Source: Allomyces macrogynus ATCC 38327 (Eukaryota > Blastocladiomycota > Blastocladiomycetes > Blastocladiales > Blastocladiaceae). Taken from it: 64,000 bases of DNA. The stretch is taken from assembly GCA_000151295.1 (NCBI GenBank), contig GG745329.1, positions 259,268 to 323,267 of the forward strand, written 5' to 3'. Position 1 is the first letter of the stretch. Every line of letters starts with the position of its first letter. The position numbers and the translations under genes were made by a program. Below are positions 44,125 through 54,089 of the stretch, in pieces. The notes under the pieces were generated by a model. It made no database searches. It was not told the origin of the DNA and worked only from the letters and a program-made list of their open reading frames with translations.

Positions 44125-45887
44125 GATGACGGCAGCTGTGGGCGGTGGTGCTGATGATCGCGCGAATGAAGGGCGCAGAGCGTGATCAACGAAGTGCCGT
44201 GATCCGTGGGCAGCAACTGCAAGCGGGGCGCGGGCGGCGCGAGGGCACGGAGTTCCGTCAGGCGCGCGTTGCTGGAGGTCCTGCCACAGGTGCAGTCGTC
44301 GTCCGCCGTCGTTGTTGTTGTCGTCAAGCTGGCGGCCTTGAGTGCGGCGTGGATGGCCGTGGCCGCCCGACAAGGGGCAGCAGCACGACGCGTGCGCGCG
44401 TGGCGACGGGCGACAAGACTCGATCGCGTGACGTACGTGTCACGGCTTTCGCACATGCAGTAGGCCACGTCGACGTTGCGAAACCTGAAACCTGAACACC
44501 CGAAACCTAGTAACTTGATGCCGAAACCTGGGGTGTCTCGCGCGTGCCTCGCACCTTGCATGCGCTTTCAGCGGTCAGTTGCCCGCCAGCGCACCGCGTT
44601 CGATGCCCGCTCTGGACGAGTACCGCGACACGACCACGACCCAGCCAGCATGCACGCCAATACAGCGGGATCCCTCGCAGTCGCGCCGTGTCCGCCAGCA
44701 CGCGCAGATGGACCGGTTTGGCTCGGGGATTATTGTGTCGAGGAGGACCGGTGTCCAGAGTCCAGCAGACCACGACTTATCACTCGCGCATCATGTGCAT
44801 GCGGACCAGGCCCACCAGCCTTGACCGCTCTCCAAATTTGAACGACCCCGACCTCCAACATGGTTTGCCCGACTTCGTCGCGAAACCGCCCGCGTGCGCA
44901 TATTGGTTGAAGGGCCGTGAAATGAAACTCGAGACGCGTTGGCACGCGCCTTGTTTGACCCGTCTCCAACGTCTGACCCGCGATTGACGGCGAGCACCAT
45001 TCACCAGCTCGACCAAACAGCCGGACCCGACGGCGCGCAAGATCTCTTCACGCACGGCGGCGCACCAAAGTGGCGCCGAAGGAAAAGGAAATGAAGACTA
45101 CACGACCAATTGGCATGCTTTGTCCGCTCTGTACCTTGGCTGTCGCCTCGAACCCCCATTTGCCTGTGCCGCGATGCGCGCGCACGCAGCGCAACCAGCC
45201 CAGTCCCATCGAACCGCTGTCGCGCGCCATTCTACTGGGGCCTGCAGTCGCGCTGCTGCTCCGCCTTGACCGCGACGTCCTGGGCAAGCGGCGGACGCCT
45301 CGCCACTCCATAACCCCCAGTCCAAGAAAAGGTGTCGTCTCGCGTCTTCCGCGTCCGCACCGCCGACCGCGGCGCATTTGATCTGGGCCTCGTGCAAAGC
45401 GCCCGTTGGCAGGTTCGCGCGCTGCTGCGGACGTTCCTGCCGGGCGTGTTCATGGTGATCATGGCGGCCCCTGCAATGCACTTCCTGCAATTGGCAATGC
45501 ACCGGCCGCGCGCTCTTGCACGAGCACAACACCGGTCATGACAGGCAGGTGTCGGGCCGCCGCGCGGTGATGAAGATGCGGTCGATGAAACGGGACGGAG
45601 CCCGAGTTTATACCGCGCTCGGGCCCGCGACGACGTCGACGGCGGCGACCACCGTCGACTTGTAAGCCGTGCATGGTCTCGACGGCGCTCTCTGCTGCGA
45701 GCACGCGCCCTCCGCATTCTCTCTTTCGTGTTCTCGCAGGCGGCTCTCGCCCCATGGACGGTATGTCGCGCGCTGTCGCTCTGCGCGCGCATTCTCATGG
45801 GGCTGTGCAACGTTTCCCTCCAGCTCACCCTCGATGCTCCCGTAGTCGGCGTGCGGGACCGTGACTTGAATCTCGATCGCCAGTGCC
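44125..45887. other. Divergent intergenic region (SEC24 / 7-TM protein 1)
   Basis: About 1.76 kb with no gene I can name. A 69-codon frame at 45332-45541 (plus) carries a hydrophobic segment (FLPGVFMVIMAAPAMHFLQL) and could be part of an unrecognised small gene. The evidence is too thin to call it. Confidence 0.35.
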
Positions 45888-47666
45888 ATGCCCGCCGCCG
45901 CCGCCGCCGTCTCTGCTTCCGCGGGCCCGTCCCCTGCTGCCGCCGCGGCCCTGCTGGCTGGGTCGGCGCTCGTCTCGGGCGCGCTGATTCTCGCCTTGGT
46001 CCAGGCACGCGCGGCCGGCGCACCCTTGACCAAGCTTCTCAAGATCACGGCTGGCGTGCACCTGACCGTTACGACGCTCGACGTAGTGATCAGTGCCGTG
46101 GACCGATCAGCATCGACAATGACGCCAAGTCTGCCTTGGCGGTGGAGTGATCATGCCAGAGATGTGACGAAGCTTGCAAGCACCACCGTCACGCCCGTTG
46201 CCGTGATCCTGGCCGCAGCCGCGAGCGTGATCCAAGCACGCACCTACCTCGACGCGCTCGGGCACGAGGTTGACCGGTCTCACTGCGCCGCCGACCCCGA
46301 CCTCGACTTCGAGGCTCCCACGCGCGCGCACACCGTCCACAAGCCGGCCAATTCGTCCGTACCCACACGACCTGCATGCTCCCTGGCCTCGTGGATCCCA
46401 AGCTCGCGTGCCCTGGCCGCGACGACGGCTGTAGTCGCTGCCGCCGTGATCGCCGCGTACGGCATGACCGCGCTCGTCGTGGCCACGCCCATGGTCCACA
46501 CCGCGGCAACACCATCGGGCACGATGGTCGCGGCGTTCACCGCCGTATACACGGTCGCGAGTTTCACGGCCGTCGTTTTGAGCCACGGCGTGATCCTGAG
46601 TCACCGCCTCGCTTGGTTCGTGCGTGCCGCGGCGGCACGCACAGCTGCAGGCGAGCGGACGCCGTGCGGCTCGCCGGCACGCGTCGCGCCACATGACCGC
46701 GTGCACTGCGTATCGCAGCAGCAGCAGCAACAGCAGTACCTGCATCAAGACTCGGCCGCAGCCGCACTGATGGCCACTCAAGCATGGACGCCGGCCGATG
46801 GTAGTAGCGCGCGCGATCTCGACGCCGGCAACGTGCACCGCGTCCGGTTCTCGGGCGAAGACGAGGAAGAGCAGGCTGCCCAGGATCGAGCGCGCCATGG
46901 CGTCGATTACAACACCGCCGATGTGATCGCGGCTTTCCCCGACGCGACGCACTTCAATGCCGACCTCGACGCGTCGGCTCGGTCGAGCTGGACGGTCGTC
47001 GACACGCTGCAGGGCGACAACATGTTGGACAAGGATTATGTTGACGGGGCGCTCATTGATCAGCACGCGATGGTGCCGATGGGCCCGCTCGCGTGCGTGT
47101 CGGTGTGCCTGCACAAGATGGCCGTCGGGACCGCTCTCGTCGCTATGGTTGTCGCGAGCGGCCTCGCTGCCAAGGCGTGGTGGTGTGCGAGCCCTGTCGC
47201 AACCACCTCGACCGACCTCCTGCTCGCGCTTGGCCTGTGCCACGTCGCGTGGACCGTGCTCGCCATTCTTGCGATCCTCGCACGGACCTCGGCCACGATT
47301 GTCCCGGCCCTGCACGACACGATCTTGCGGCAAGACATGGCGCTCGGCGTGCCCTTGCGCGTGCGCACCTACATCCCGCACGGCCACGAGCACGCGCCGG
47401 CGCTGCACCTCGACGAGCTCGCCGAAGTGCGCTCGATCGAGACCACCTACCTGCACCACCTCCAAGCGCAGCAACAGCACCAGCAGCAGCACTCGTCGTA
47501 CCCGAAATCCATCGCGTCGGCACGCCGCACAGCGCTCTTCTCATCGTCCATGACGGACCTGCGCCGACTTGCCCCGCTGACGCGGCCGCAGTATGCTCAT
47601 CAACAGTCCGCCACTGCTGCGGGCCGCGCTCGCAACCGCGCCGTGCTCGGGCGCACGCATCGATGA
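45888..47666 (+). CDS. Orphan seven-transmembrane protein 1
   Basis: Intronless, 592 residues. Seven hydrophobic segments are visible: ALLAGSALVSGALILALVQA, ITAGVHLTVTTLDVVISAV, STTVTPVAVILAAAASVI, then ATTAVVAAAVIAAYGMTALV and AFTAVYTVASFTAVVLSHGV. After a long loop of about 150 residues with a Gln run and an acidic patch come VGTALVAMVVASGLAAKAWW and LLLALGLCHVAWTVLAILAI. The long loop between helices 5 and 6 and a cytoplasmic-looking tail recall G-protein-coupled receptors, but no DRY, NPxxY or other receptor motif is seen. The TM1-TM2 pattern (GALxLxLV, then a Thr/Ala-rich helix ending in Asp) recurs in the two other 7-TM genes nearby. The ligand and partner are unknown. A coding-looking frame overlaps the 3' end. 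Confidence 0.65.
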   Translation: MPAAAAAVSASAGPSPAAAAALLAGSALVSGALILALVQARAAGAPLTKLLKITAGVHLTVTTLDVVISAVDRSASTMTPSLPWRWSDHARDVTKLASTTVTPVAVILAAAASVIQARTYLDALGHEVDRSHCAADPDLDFEAPTRAHTVHKPANSSVPTRPACSLASWIPSSRALAATTAVVAAAVIAAYGMTALVVATPMVHTAATPSGTMVAAFTAVYTVASFTAVVLSHGVILSHRLAWFVRAAAARTAAGERTPCGSPARVAPHDRVHCVSQQQQQQQYLHQDSAAAALMATQAWTPADGSSARDLDAGNVHRVRFSGEDEEEQAAQDRARHGVDYNTADVIAAFPDATHFNADLDASARSSWTVVDTLQGDNMLDKDYVDGALIDQHAMVPMGPLACVSVCLHKMAVGTALVAMVVASGLAAKAWWCASPVATTSTDLLLALGLCHVAWTVLAILAILARTSATIVPALHDTILRQDMALGVPLRVRTYIPHGHEHAPALHLDELAEVRSIETTYLHHLQAQQQHQQQHSSYPKSIASARRTALFSSSMTDLRRLAPLTRPQYAHQQSATAAGRARNRAVLGRTHR

Positions 47667-48123
47667 TGAACAACAAGCCACTTTCAGTACGGTCGTGGCC
47701 CCGCCTTTGTCGCCGGTGCTCGCAACCAGTCCGGCGGTCGCGCCGCTGCTCTCGCATCGCGCGATCCCGCGCGGATCGACGCCCGCGGTCACGCCCGCCA
47801 CTCCGCCGCCGCTGCCGGTGCCCGCGGTCGGGATTCACTGCAACGTGCCCGCCAAGGCGACGCCGCCGCTCGCACCCATGGCTGCGCCGACTGTCGCTCT
47901 TGCCGCAACCCCGGCCCCGATAACTACTACTATCGCGAATTCGGCCCCGACGACCACTGCCACCCCCGCCACCGGCACTGGCGCGCCGCCCAAGTCAGTC
48001 GTGCGCGTCGCCGCGCCTTTCCGGTACCGAACGCCGTTCCTGATGGCGGGTGCGGCCGTGCAGGGGATGCACGAGGGCGCCAGCGACGACGCCAACGTGT
48101 CGTTGTCGAGGGGGCCGCAGTGA
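47593..48123 (+). CDS. Ala/Pro-rich reading frame, possible frameshifted tail of 7-TM protein 1
   Basis: An open frame that overlaps the last 74 bases of 7-TM protein 1 in another frame. Codons favour G or C at the third position, as in real genes here. The product is Ala/Pro/Thr-rich, ending in a more mixed stretch (SVVRVAAPFRYRTPFLMAG, then GASDDANVSLSRGPQ). It is not a known family. It may be the true C-terminus of the 7-TM protein joined by an unseen indel, or a by-product of GC-rich DNA. Confidence 0.3.
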   Translation: MLINSPPLLRAALATAPCSGARIDDEQQATFSTVVAPPLSPVLATSPAVAPLLSHRAIPRGSTPAVTPATPPPLPVPAVGIHCNVPAKATPPLAPMAAPTVALAATPAPITTTIANSAPTTTATPATGTGAPPKSVVRVAAPFRYRTPFLMAGAAVQGMHEGASDDANVSLSRGPQ

Positions 48124-48841
48124 GTTCGCTCCATTCTCTTCTTTTTTTCCTGTACATTCCCTTGCAGGAGTAGGGCCTTTTTCGTCCTGTACCATGTCCT
48201 CTTTCCCCTCCACCCACCCACCCACCCCCCTTCGCTGAGTGTGCCTCATCCCCGATTCCCGTCCGCGTCTGGAACGTGGTTTTGCTCTTTTTCTTTCTTT
48301 CTCTCAAGCTTTCTTGTGCTTGTCCTGTTTCCTCGCGCTCTGCTCTTCTCCTCCGCGCTCATCTCGTCTGTGTCTCCGCCAAAACTTAGTACGTGCTCAT
48401 GTATTGTTTGTGTCCCGATACCGTTCCACGACTTCTATGCGACCTGCGGGAGTGTCGATGTGGTGCCGCTGTCATCCTCGTTGGTCCAGAATGAGCATGA
48501 GAGGCCATTTCCAAAGCCATGGGGCGACTGCAACCGTAATGCGTTGCACTTATGGTTCCAAAAGCTGGCATCACTAGCCCCATCACACGCGACGCGACCT
48601 GTCCACCCCGGCTCCCTACTATTGCTGCAAGGACGATGTTTATTGGGGGGTCAGCTCCGAACAATATGGCAGCCCGCGCACCCGGCCCGTTGTCCTCAGA
48701 AACTACAACGCGCGGGCAGCCGCCACCGGAGCGGAGGCGACTCGCAAGCTAGCCACCCCCAGAAACGCAACCCGTCAACCCTCTCCTCCTCTACCCGACC
48801 AACCAAACAAATTCGACGAATCGGCGCCGCAAAGAATGCTA
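48124..48841. other. Intergenic, convergent 3' regions
   Basis: About 720 nt, pyrimidine-rich on the plus strand near 48127-48235, consistent with 3' untranslated sequence of flanking genes. No gene is recognised. Confidence 0.4.
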
Positions 48842-50070
48842 CTACTGCCGCAGCGGCACAAGCAGCGGCCCATCCGCGCACACAACCTCATCCTCGTCCT
48901 CTCCACCCGGCATGACCTTCTTCCTATCCCTCGCCGCCGCTGCCACCATGCCCAAATCCATCTCCCCACCACTCCACGCGCGACCCGCCCCTTGCTCCCC
49001 CGGCACCCCCAACCCGACCCTCGAGTCCACCCTTCCGCGTGGCCCCGTCGTCGGAGCCGCCCAACTCACCGCACGCGGCGGCGGTGCGACCGCGGGCGCC
49101 CCCACGAACGCGCGCGCGTTCTTGACGCTCGGGTCGCGCAATTCCATGAGCGCGACAAGGACCAGACCCCATGCGGCGGCCGCCGCGGGCGACGCGAGCG
49201 GGGCGAGTCGGGCGGGGGTCACACCCGCGAGGGTCAGGACTTGGTGGATGGCTTTGGCAGTGAAGATGGCTACGGTCATTAGGCAGTAGAGGACGCGGAC
49301 GCGCGCGGTGCCGGAGAGAGTGGGCCAGGTGGAGGTGACGTGCGGTGGTGAGATGGGACTGGGAATGGCGACGCCGGTAGACGATGCGAGGGTGGCGGTC
49401 GCAATGTCGGGAGTGGACTCTTGACCATCCGTGCCGTGACGATCCCGTCCGCGACGGCAATGTACGCGACCGACACGACCGCATCGACGAGCGCGGCCAC
49501 GACGGCGACGATTTCGGACGCGAGCAGTGCCGAATTCTCTTCGTGGATCAAGTCCGCGAGCACCGCGACCATGCGCGTGCCCTCGGCGCGCTCGTCGCCG
49601 TCCCCCGCGGCAACCAATACTCGCACAGCCGCCGCAGCGCGGTCCACAACACACGTCACCGCCGCGGCCGCTGCAAGCACCCTCGCCCGTCGCGCCAGCT
49701 TCGCCTCGACGATCTTGGCCGCGACAAGCACCCGAACCCGGCGCACGTGCATTGCGATAATCGCGACTGTGGCCGCGGCCTGGAGCGCCTGCGCGATGAC
49801 GAACGGCGCGGCGGCCTTGTCAGCGGCAATCGAGGGTGCATATGCGTCGAGTTTCATGGCAGCGACGAGGGCCGCGCCGGCCAAGAACTTGGTGGCCCGC
49901 ACGGGCACGCGAAACGTCTTGGTCCCGTCGCGGCAGAGCGCGTGCGCCATGCGCAGCAGGACGGCGCCGAAGAGCGCGTGGTTGAGCTGGATCAATGCCA
50001 GCGAGGAGAGCGGGATCCCAGCGGTCGCGACCGGGTCGCTGGTGTCGAGCGGATCGAGCAGGTACGGCAT
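48842..50070 (-). CDS. Orphan seven-transmembrane protein 2
   Basis: Exons 50070-49466 and 49358-48842 give 373 residues. The 107-nt intron has a GTACAT donor and a CCCAG acceptor, chosen because it restores the frame of the hydrophobic second exon. Seven hydrophobic segments: LIQLNHALFGAVLLRMA, FLAGAALVAAMKLDAY, FVIAQALQAAATVAIIAMHV, VLAAAAAVTCVVDRAAAAVR, SEIVAVVAALVDAVVSVA, VLYCLMTVAIFTAKAIHQVL and PAAAAAWGLVLVALMEL. The TM1 GAVLL and the following Ala-rich helix ending in Asp resemble the other two 7-TM genes of this block. The tail is short and acidic (GGEDEDEVVCADG). No known receptor family is recognised. It lies next to the tandem histidine-kinase pair. Confidence 0.55.
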
Positions 50071-50973
50071 TGGGTCGGTCGGTCGACGGGGGCGAGACGG
50101 GGTCGGTGGGTCGGCGAGAGGCTCGACGGGTCGGGGAAGGTGGGTGGTCGCGGCTGTGGTCGGTCGTGGTCAGAGCGGCCAAGGCACGGGGCGACGGGCT
50201 CGACGGCGGAGCGAGCGAGGCGAGAGTAAATGGGCAAAGCCAACCGCAACGGATGCACGAAGCGACGATGTGCGCAAACGAACGTGGAAGTCGTCGGTTA
50301 TTCGAGATGGTTGGTTGCGCACAGCGCCGACGCCGACGCTTCGCAGGACCCCGCCTGGGGAGCAACTTGGTGATCGTCCGATGCGGCCGCACGATCGGCA
50401 ATGTCAACGACGGCAAGTTTGGTCGGTTGGCTGGCACTGGCGGCAGCAGCAACTCGAGGACTCTTGCACCACTTTGAACCTGGAAACGAGAGAAGGAAGA
50501 CAAGGCCGATGGAGGTTAGCGATGGTCGAGCAAATGGCCGTGATGAACTGGCACTCTCGGCGAACGTGGCCGAGATGGCTGCGCGCCGGCTGGCGCTTTC
50601 GTGTGCGACCCCTGCTCATGTGCGACGCGGACAAATGGTAGAACCCAAGCGCGGTGTCAATCCGCCCGTGTGGGACCGCCGTCCCTGTCGCCGCAATGGC
50701 TGAGCACCACACGCAGCTGTCAGCACGCGCTGAACCGAAAGTGAAGACGACAACAATAACATACCCGCGACAACAGCGACAGGACACCAGCGTATAATAA
50801 GACATGGACGATACGATATACATGGTTCCATCACGGGAACAGACAACACAAGCGGGTGCGCCGCAGCAAAACAAGGACGCCAAGAGGGTATCAAGAGCAC
50901 AATAGCTGGCTTGTCGCGCCGCGTCCATCGGCATCGCCGATGGCATCCAAAACTCGTCCCGATCTGCTACCGC
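50071..50973. other. Intergenic region between 7-TM 2 and histidine kinase 2
   Basis: About 900 nt holding the 7-TM 2 promoter and the 3' flank of the kinase gene. No TATA box or RNA gene is clear. Confidence 0.4.
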
Positions 50974-53526
50974 CTAGCCGCGATCGGCGGGTCCTCGAGC
51001 GAGCGATTCCCGCCAGCGAACGCCGCCGAGCGCCACGACTTGCCACCGGACAGTGTGCACCCTTACCGGCTCCGCGACGCGTCGCCATGCGGCCCCCGGG
51101 ACGCGCGCGATCGCGTGGTCAATGGCCATGGCGTGCAGGTCAAGCAGCGATGTCGCGTCTTGAAACTGTCGCGAATCGGTTGTTTGGGCGCGTCGTGGGC
51201 CAATAGCCACGGCAGCTGCCAAGTCGGCAGGTGTGGCTGTAGCCGAGACAGAGTGCGCGTCGACGCGCAGGTGGACGGTCGACCGCGGCCGCGCAGCGGC
51301 CACGGCGAGCGCGACGAGGTGCCGCACGAGGTGCGCGGTTGCGGCTTGCAAATGCCGCGAGACGACGGAATCGGATGACGCGTAAGACGCGACAAGGACT
51401 CGGACGTGCTTGGCCGCGGCCACGGGCGCTTGTGCGGCAATTGCTGTGTCCACGACTTGGTTCAACGGCACGTCGTGGGGGCCGCCGTGATCCTGGTCGG
51501 CATCGCGTGCCGGCTCGGCCTCAAACCCAGCCAGGAGCGCGCCTGCGTCCTCGATCGCGCCAAGCATCGTTGCGACCGCGTCGGCCATGGCCGGGTCGCG
51601 TTCCACAGCGGGCCCGAGCGTGGCGAGCGGGTTGCGCAGTTCATGGCACAGCCATAGGATCATCGACCCGTGGTCGAGGTACGCGCGCTGCAGCGCGGCC
51701 GTCGCGCCCTCGAGCTCTGCGAGTCGAGCCGACCGCTCGGACATGTCCGAGAGCAGCACGACTTGGGCAACCCCCGGCCGCGTAGGTGGGACTACTGGCT
51801 CGGGCGGTGGCGCCGGGGCCACAGCCGCGGCCGTGAGCGTCATCTCCGTGTCGGTCGGCGAGAGGAGCATGTCGGTGGACGTGTCCGAGTCGGTCTGCGA
51901 CACCCACCGCAGCGGACTACACGTCGTCGTCGTCGCCGCCGCCGCCGCACGTTCGGCCTTACCGCGCAGCGAGACGAGGTCACTCGCGCACAGATCGGCC
52001 GGATACGTCGACCCGTCTGCGCGCCGCACTTGCACGGCCGCGACCCCCGGCCGGAACAGCGGCCCGTGCGTGTCTATTGGCACCCCCTTGCAGAAGCCCG
52101 CACCCTCGCCATCCCCCAATACGGGCGACGACGGGCCGGACTTGTCTCCCACCCCGCACGCCGCCGGCTCGTCGCACTCGACCTGGATCACGCGGCGCAC
52201 GTCCACTTGCCGCTCGCGCGTGGCAAACAAGTCGCGCGCGTGCTCGTTGAGCCCGAGCACCTGCCCCGCCGCGTTCAGCAAAATTAGCGGGCTCGGGATC
52301 GCGCGCAAGTACGCCTGCGCGCGCTCTTGCAATGCGCACATACGTGCGTGAATCGACCGCTCAGCGCGTCGGCGGCGGCCAAAGAGGCCATGTAACGTGA
52401 CGAGCACGCTGGCGAGGACGGCGCCGGCCGCCATAGCGCCGGAACTCGCGAGCCAGGCGCCGTAGTGGTAGGTGGACTCGCCGTAGGTCGCGCGCGGGGT
52501 GCAGGTCAGGTTCCATCGGCGGTTGGCGAACTGGATCGTGGCGGACGCGGCGAGGGACGGGACCAGCGCGGTGCGGTCGGCGTCTGGCGCGTCGATGAGC
52601 GAGGTGGTGCCATCTTCGAGGTGAAGTGCGAATTCACCAGTGGCCAGGTCGGAAAAGAGGTCTTGGACCTGGGAAATGTGTTGACGGTGCGGATATATCA
52701 GTGAGGATCAGTGGTACCGGAGAACCAGGCACACGCGTACCGATAAACTAGCCGCGACCATACTCGCCGTCGAGAAGTTGCTCGGCGTAAGGGCCCGCTT
52801 CATTGCGACGAGAAACACGAGGAAACCGCGCAGCTTCGATCCGTCGGAGCCCGAAAGAAGGAGGGGCGGCGTGAGGAACGGCTGGCTGGGCTGGGCAATC
52901 GCTTCGAGGACGACGGCATTACGCGTGGGCTCGCCCGAGGGATCATAGCCGATGACGTTTTTCGGCAGGCCCGACGGGAACCGCAGCGGGCTCGCGCGCA
53001 AATAGACCATGGGCCAGTACCCGTTGGGGTCGTCGTCGCGTGGGCCGTAGTTGAGGTTGGCGTCGGACGAGTAGATGGACGTGTTGTAGATGGCCTCCCA
53101 TTCGGCGCGCTTGTCGGCCGGGATGCGCTCGTAAAAGTTGACCGAGAAGACGGTCTTCGGGTTGGGCTTGACGCGCGCGAGGTACTGCTCGAGCAAAGCG
53201 GGCGTGACGGCGGGTGCGGTCGACACGAAGGCGTTGAGGCTCCTGACCTGACAAGATCATGGTGGACAAGGTTCGTCAGCCTACCGCAAACAAACATTGA
53301 CCAAGCGAGCCAGGATCCAGCGCGTCCGTACAATCCCAAGCACCTCGGCCTGCGCCATGACCGAGACCATATCGGCGCGGTCGTGGCAAAACCTGGCGGC
53401 AGCAGCTTGGGATGGCGCCGATCGCAGCACGAGCCACAAACCGACGGCCGAGGCGATACCCGCGGCAGCAGCGGCCGCGGCCGCGAGCACGGCGCCGTGA
53501 CGCCGGACAGCGGTGGTAGAGCCCAT
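50974..53526 (-). CDS. CHASE-PAS histidine-kinase-like protein with degenerate ATPase domain (tandem copy A)
   Basis: Exons 53526-53332, 53247-52741 and 52668-50974 give 798 residues with no frame problem. TM1 (AAAAAAAAGIASAVGLWLVL) and an external CHASE-type domain (VRSLNAFVSTAPAVTPALLE, PKTVFSVNFYERIPADKRAE, then PKNVIGYDPSGEPTRNAVVL) come first. TM2 (SGAMAAGAVLASVLVTLHGL) and a PAS-like segment (AYLRAIPSPLILLNAAGQVL) follow. The phospho-acceptor box is LWLCHELRNPLATLGP at about residue 580. The ATPase region has lost the N-box asparagine (HLVRHLVALAVAAA) and shows no G-x-G boxes. There is no receiver domain. It is a close tandem relative of the next gene, with a matching 507-nt middle exon. 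A sensor or phosphotransfer scaffold is more likely than an active kinase. Confidence 0.75.
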
Positions 53527-54089
53527 CGATACACTGCCGTGGCCGCGCTGCAAGGACCAGCTGTTGCAATGACGGTGGGGCGGGCACGCAGAGCGGTCCA
53601 GGTCGAGGCGCTCGCAGCGGTTGCGGGGGCGTCGCGCGGGGAGAGGGGTGTGTGCGTGGACGTGTGCGAGTCAGGGGACTGTGTGTGCGATGCGGCGATG
53701 GTGGCCGGGCTGGAGCATGCGAGACGGGAGGTTGCGTGTGGGCGAAACGCAGGCAGGGACCGCTGCGGCGCACGGGACCACAAGCTCCGCCCACCGCGGC
53801 ATCGCCCCTTGAGGCGAGCCGCAACGCCCGCATCCTCATCGGCGTGCTCATGAACAGCTCACGATGGACAATGGGAGATGCTGCGTTCATTCACTTGGCA
53901 CGCACCGGGGCCGGCCGGGCGAGGCGCGAGCACGGACGGGACGAGCAGAATCGCTCTTGGCTCGCGACCCCCGGGCGCGGGTATCAAACGACAATAACGG
54001 ATTACGCGCACAAGGCACGGCGCCAACCAAACAACGACAATGCAAAGCAAAGCAACATTGTTCTCCGCCCGACCGCGGGGGCACGGAGG
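53527..54089. other. Spacer between tandem histidine-kinase-like genes
   Basis: About 560 nt: promoter of copy A and 3' flank of copy B. No distinct element is seen. Confidence 0.4.

Noticed and set aside
45332..45541. A 69-codon frame with one hydrophobic segment
   Set aside because: Short, no family, no promoter or splice context; kept only as a remark under the intergenic entry.
46107..47492. A 461-codon minus-strand frame opposite 7-TM protein 1
   Set aside because: Arg/His/Gly-rich without hydrophobic or motif structure; the plus strand has seven clear membrane helices.
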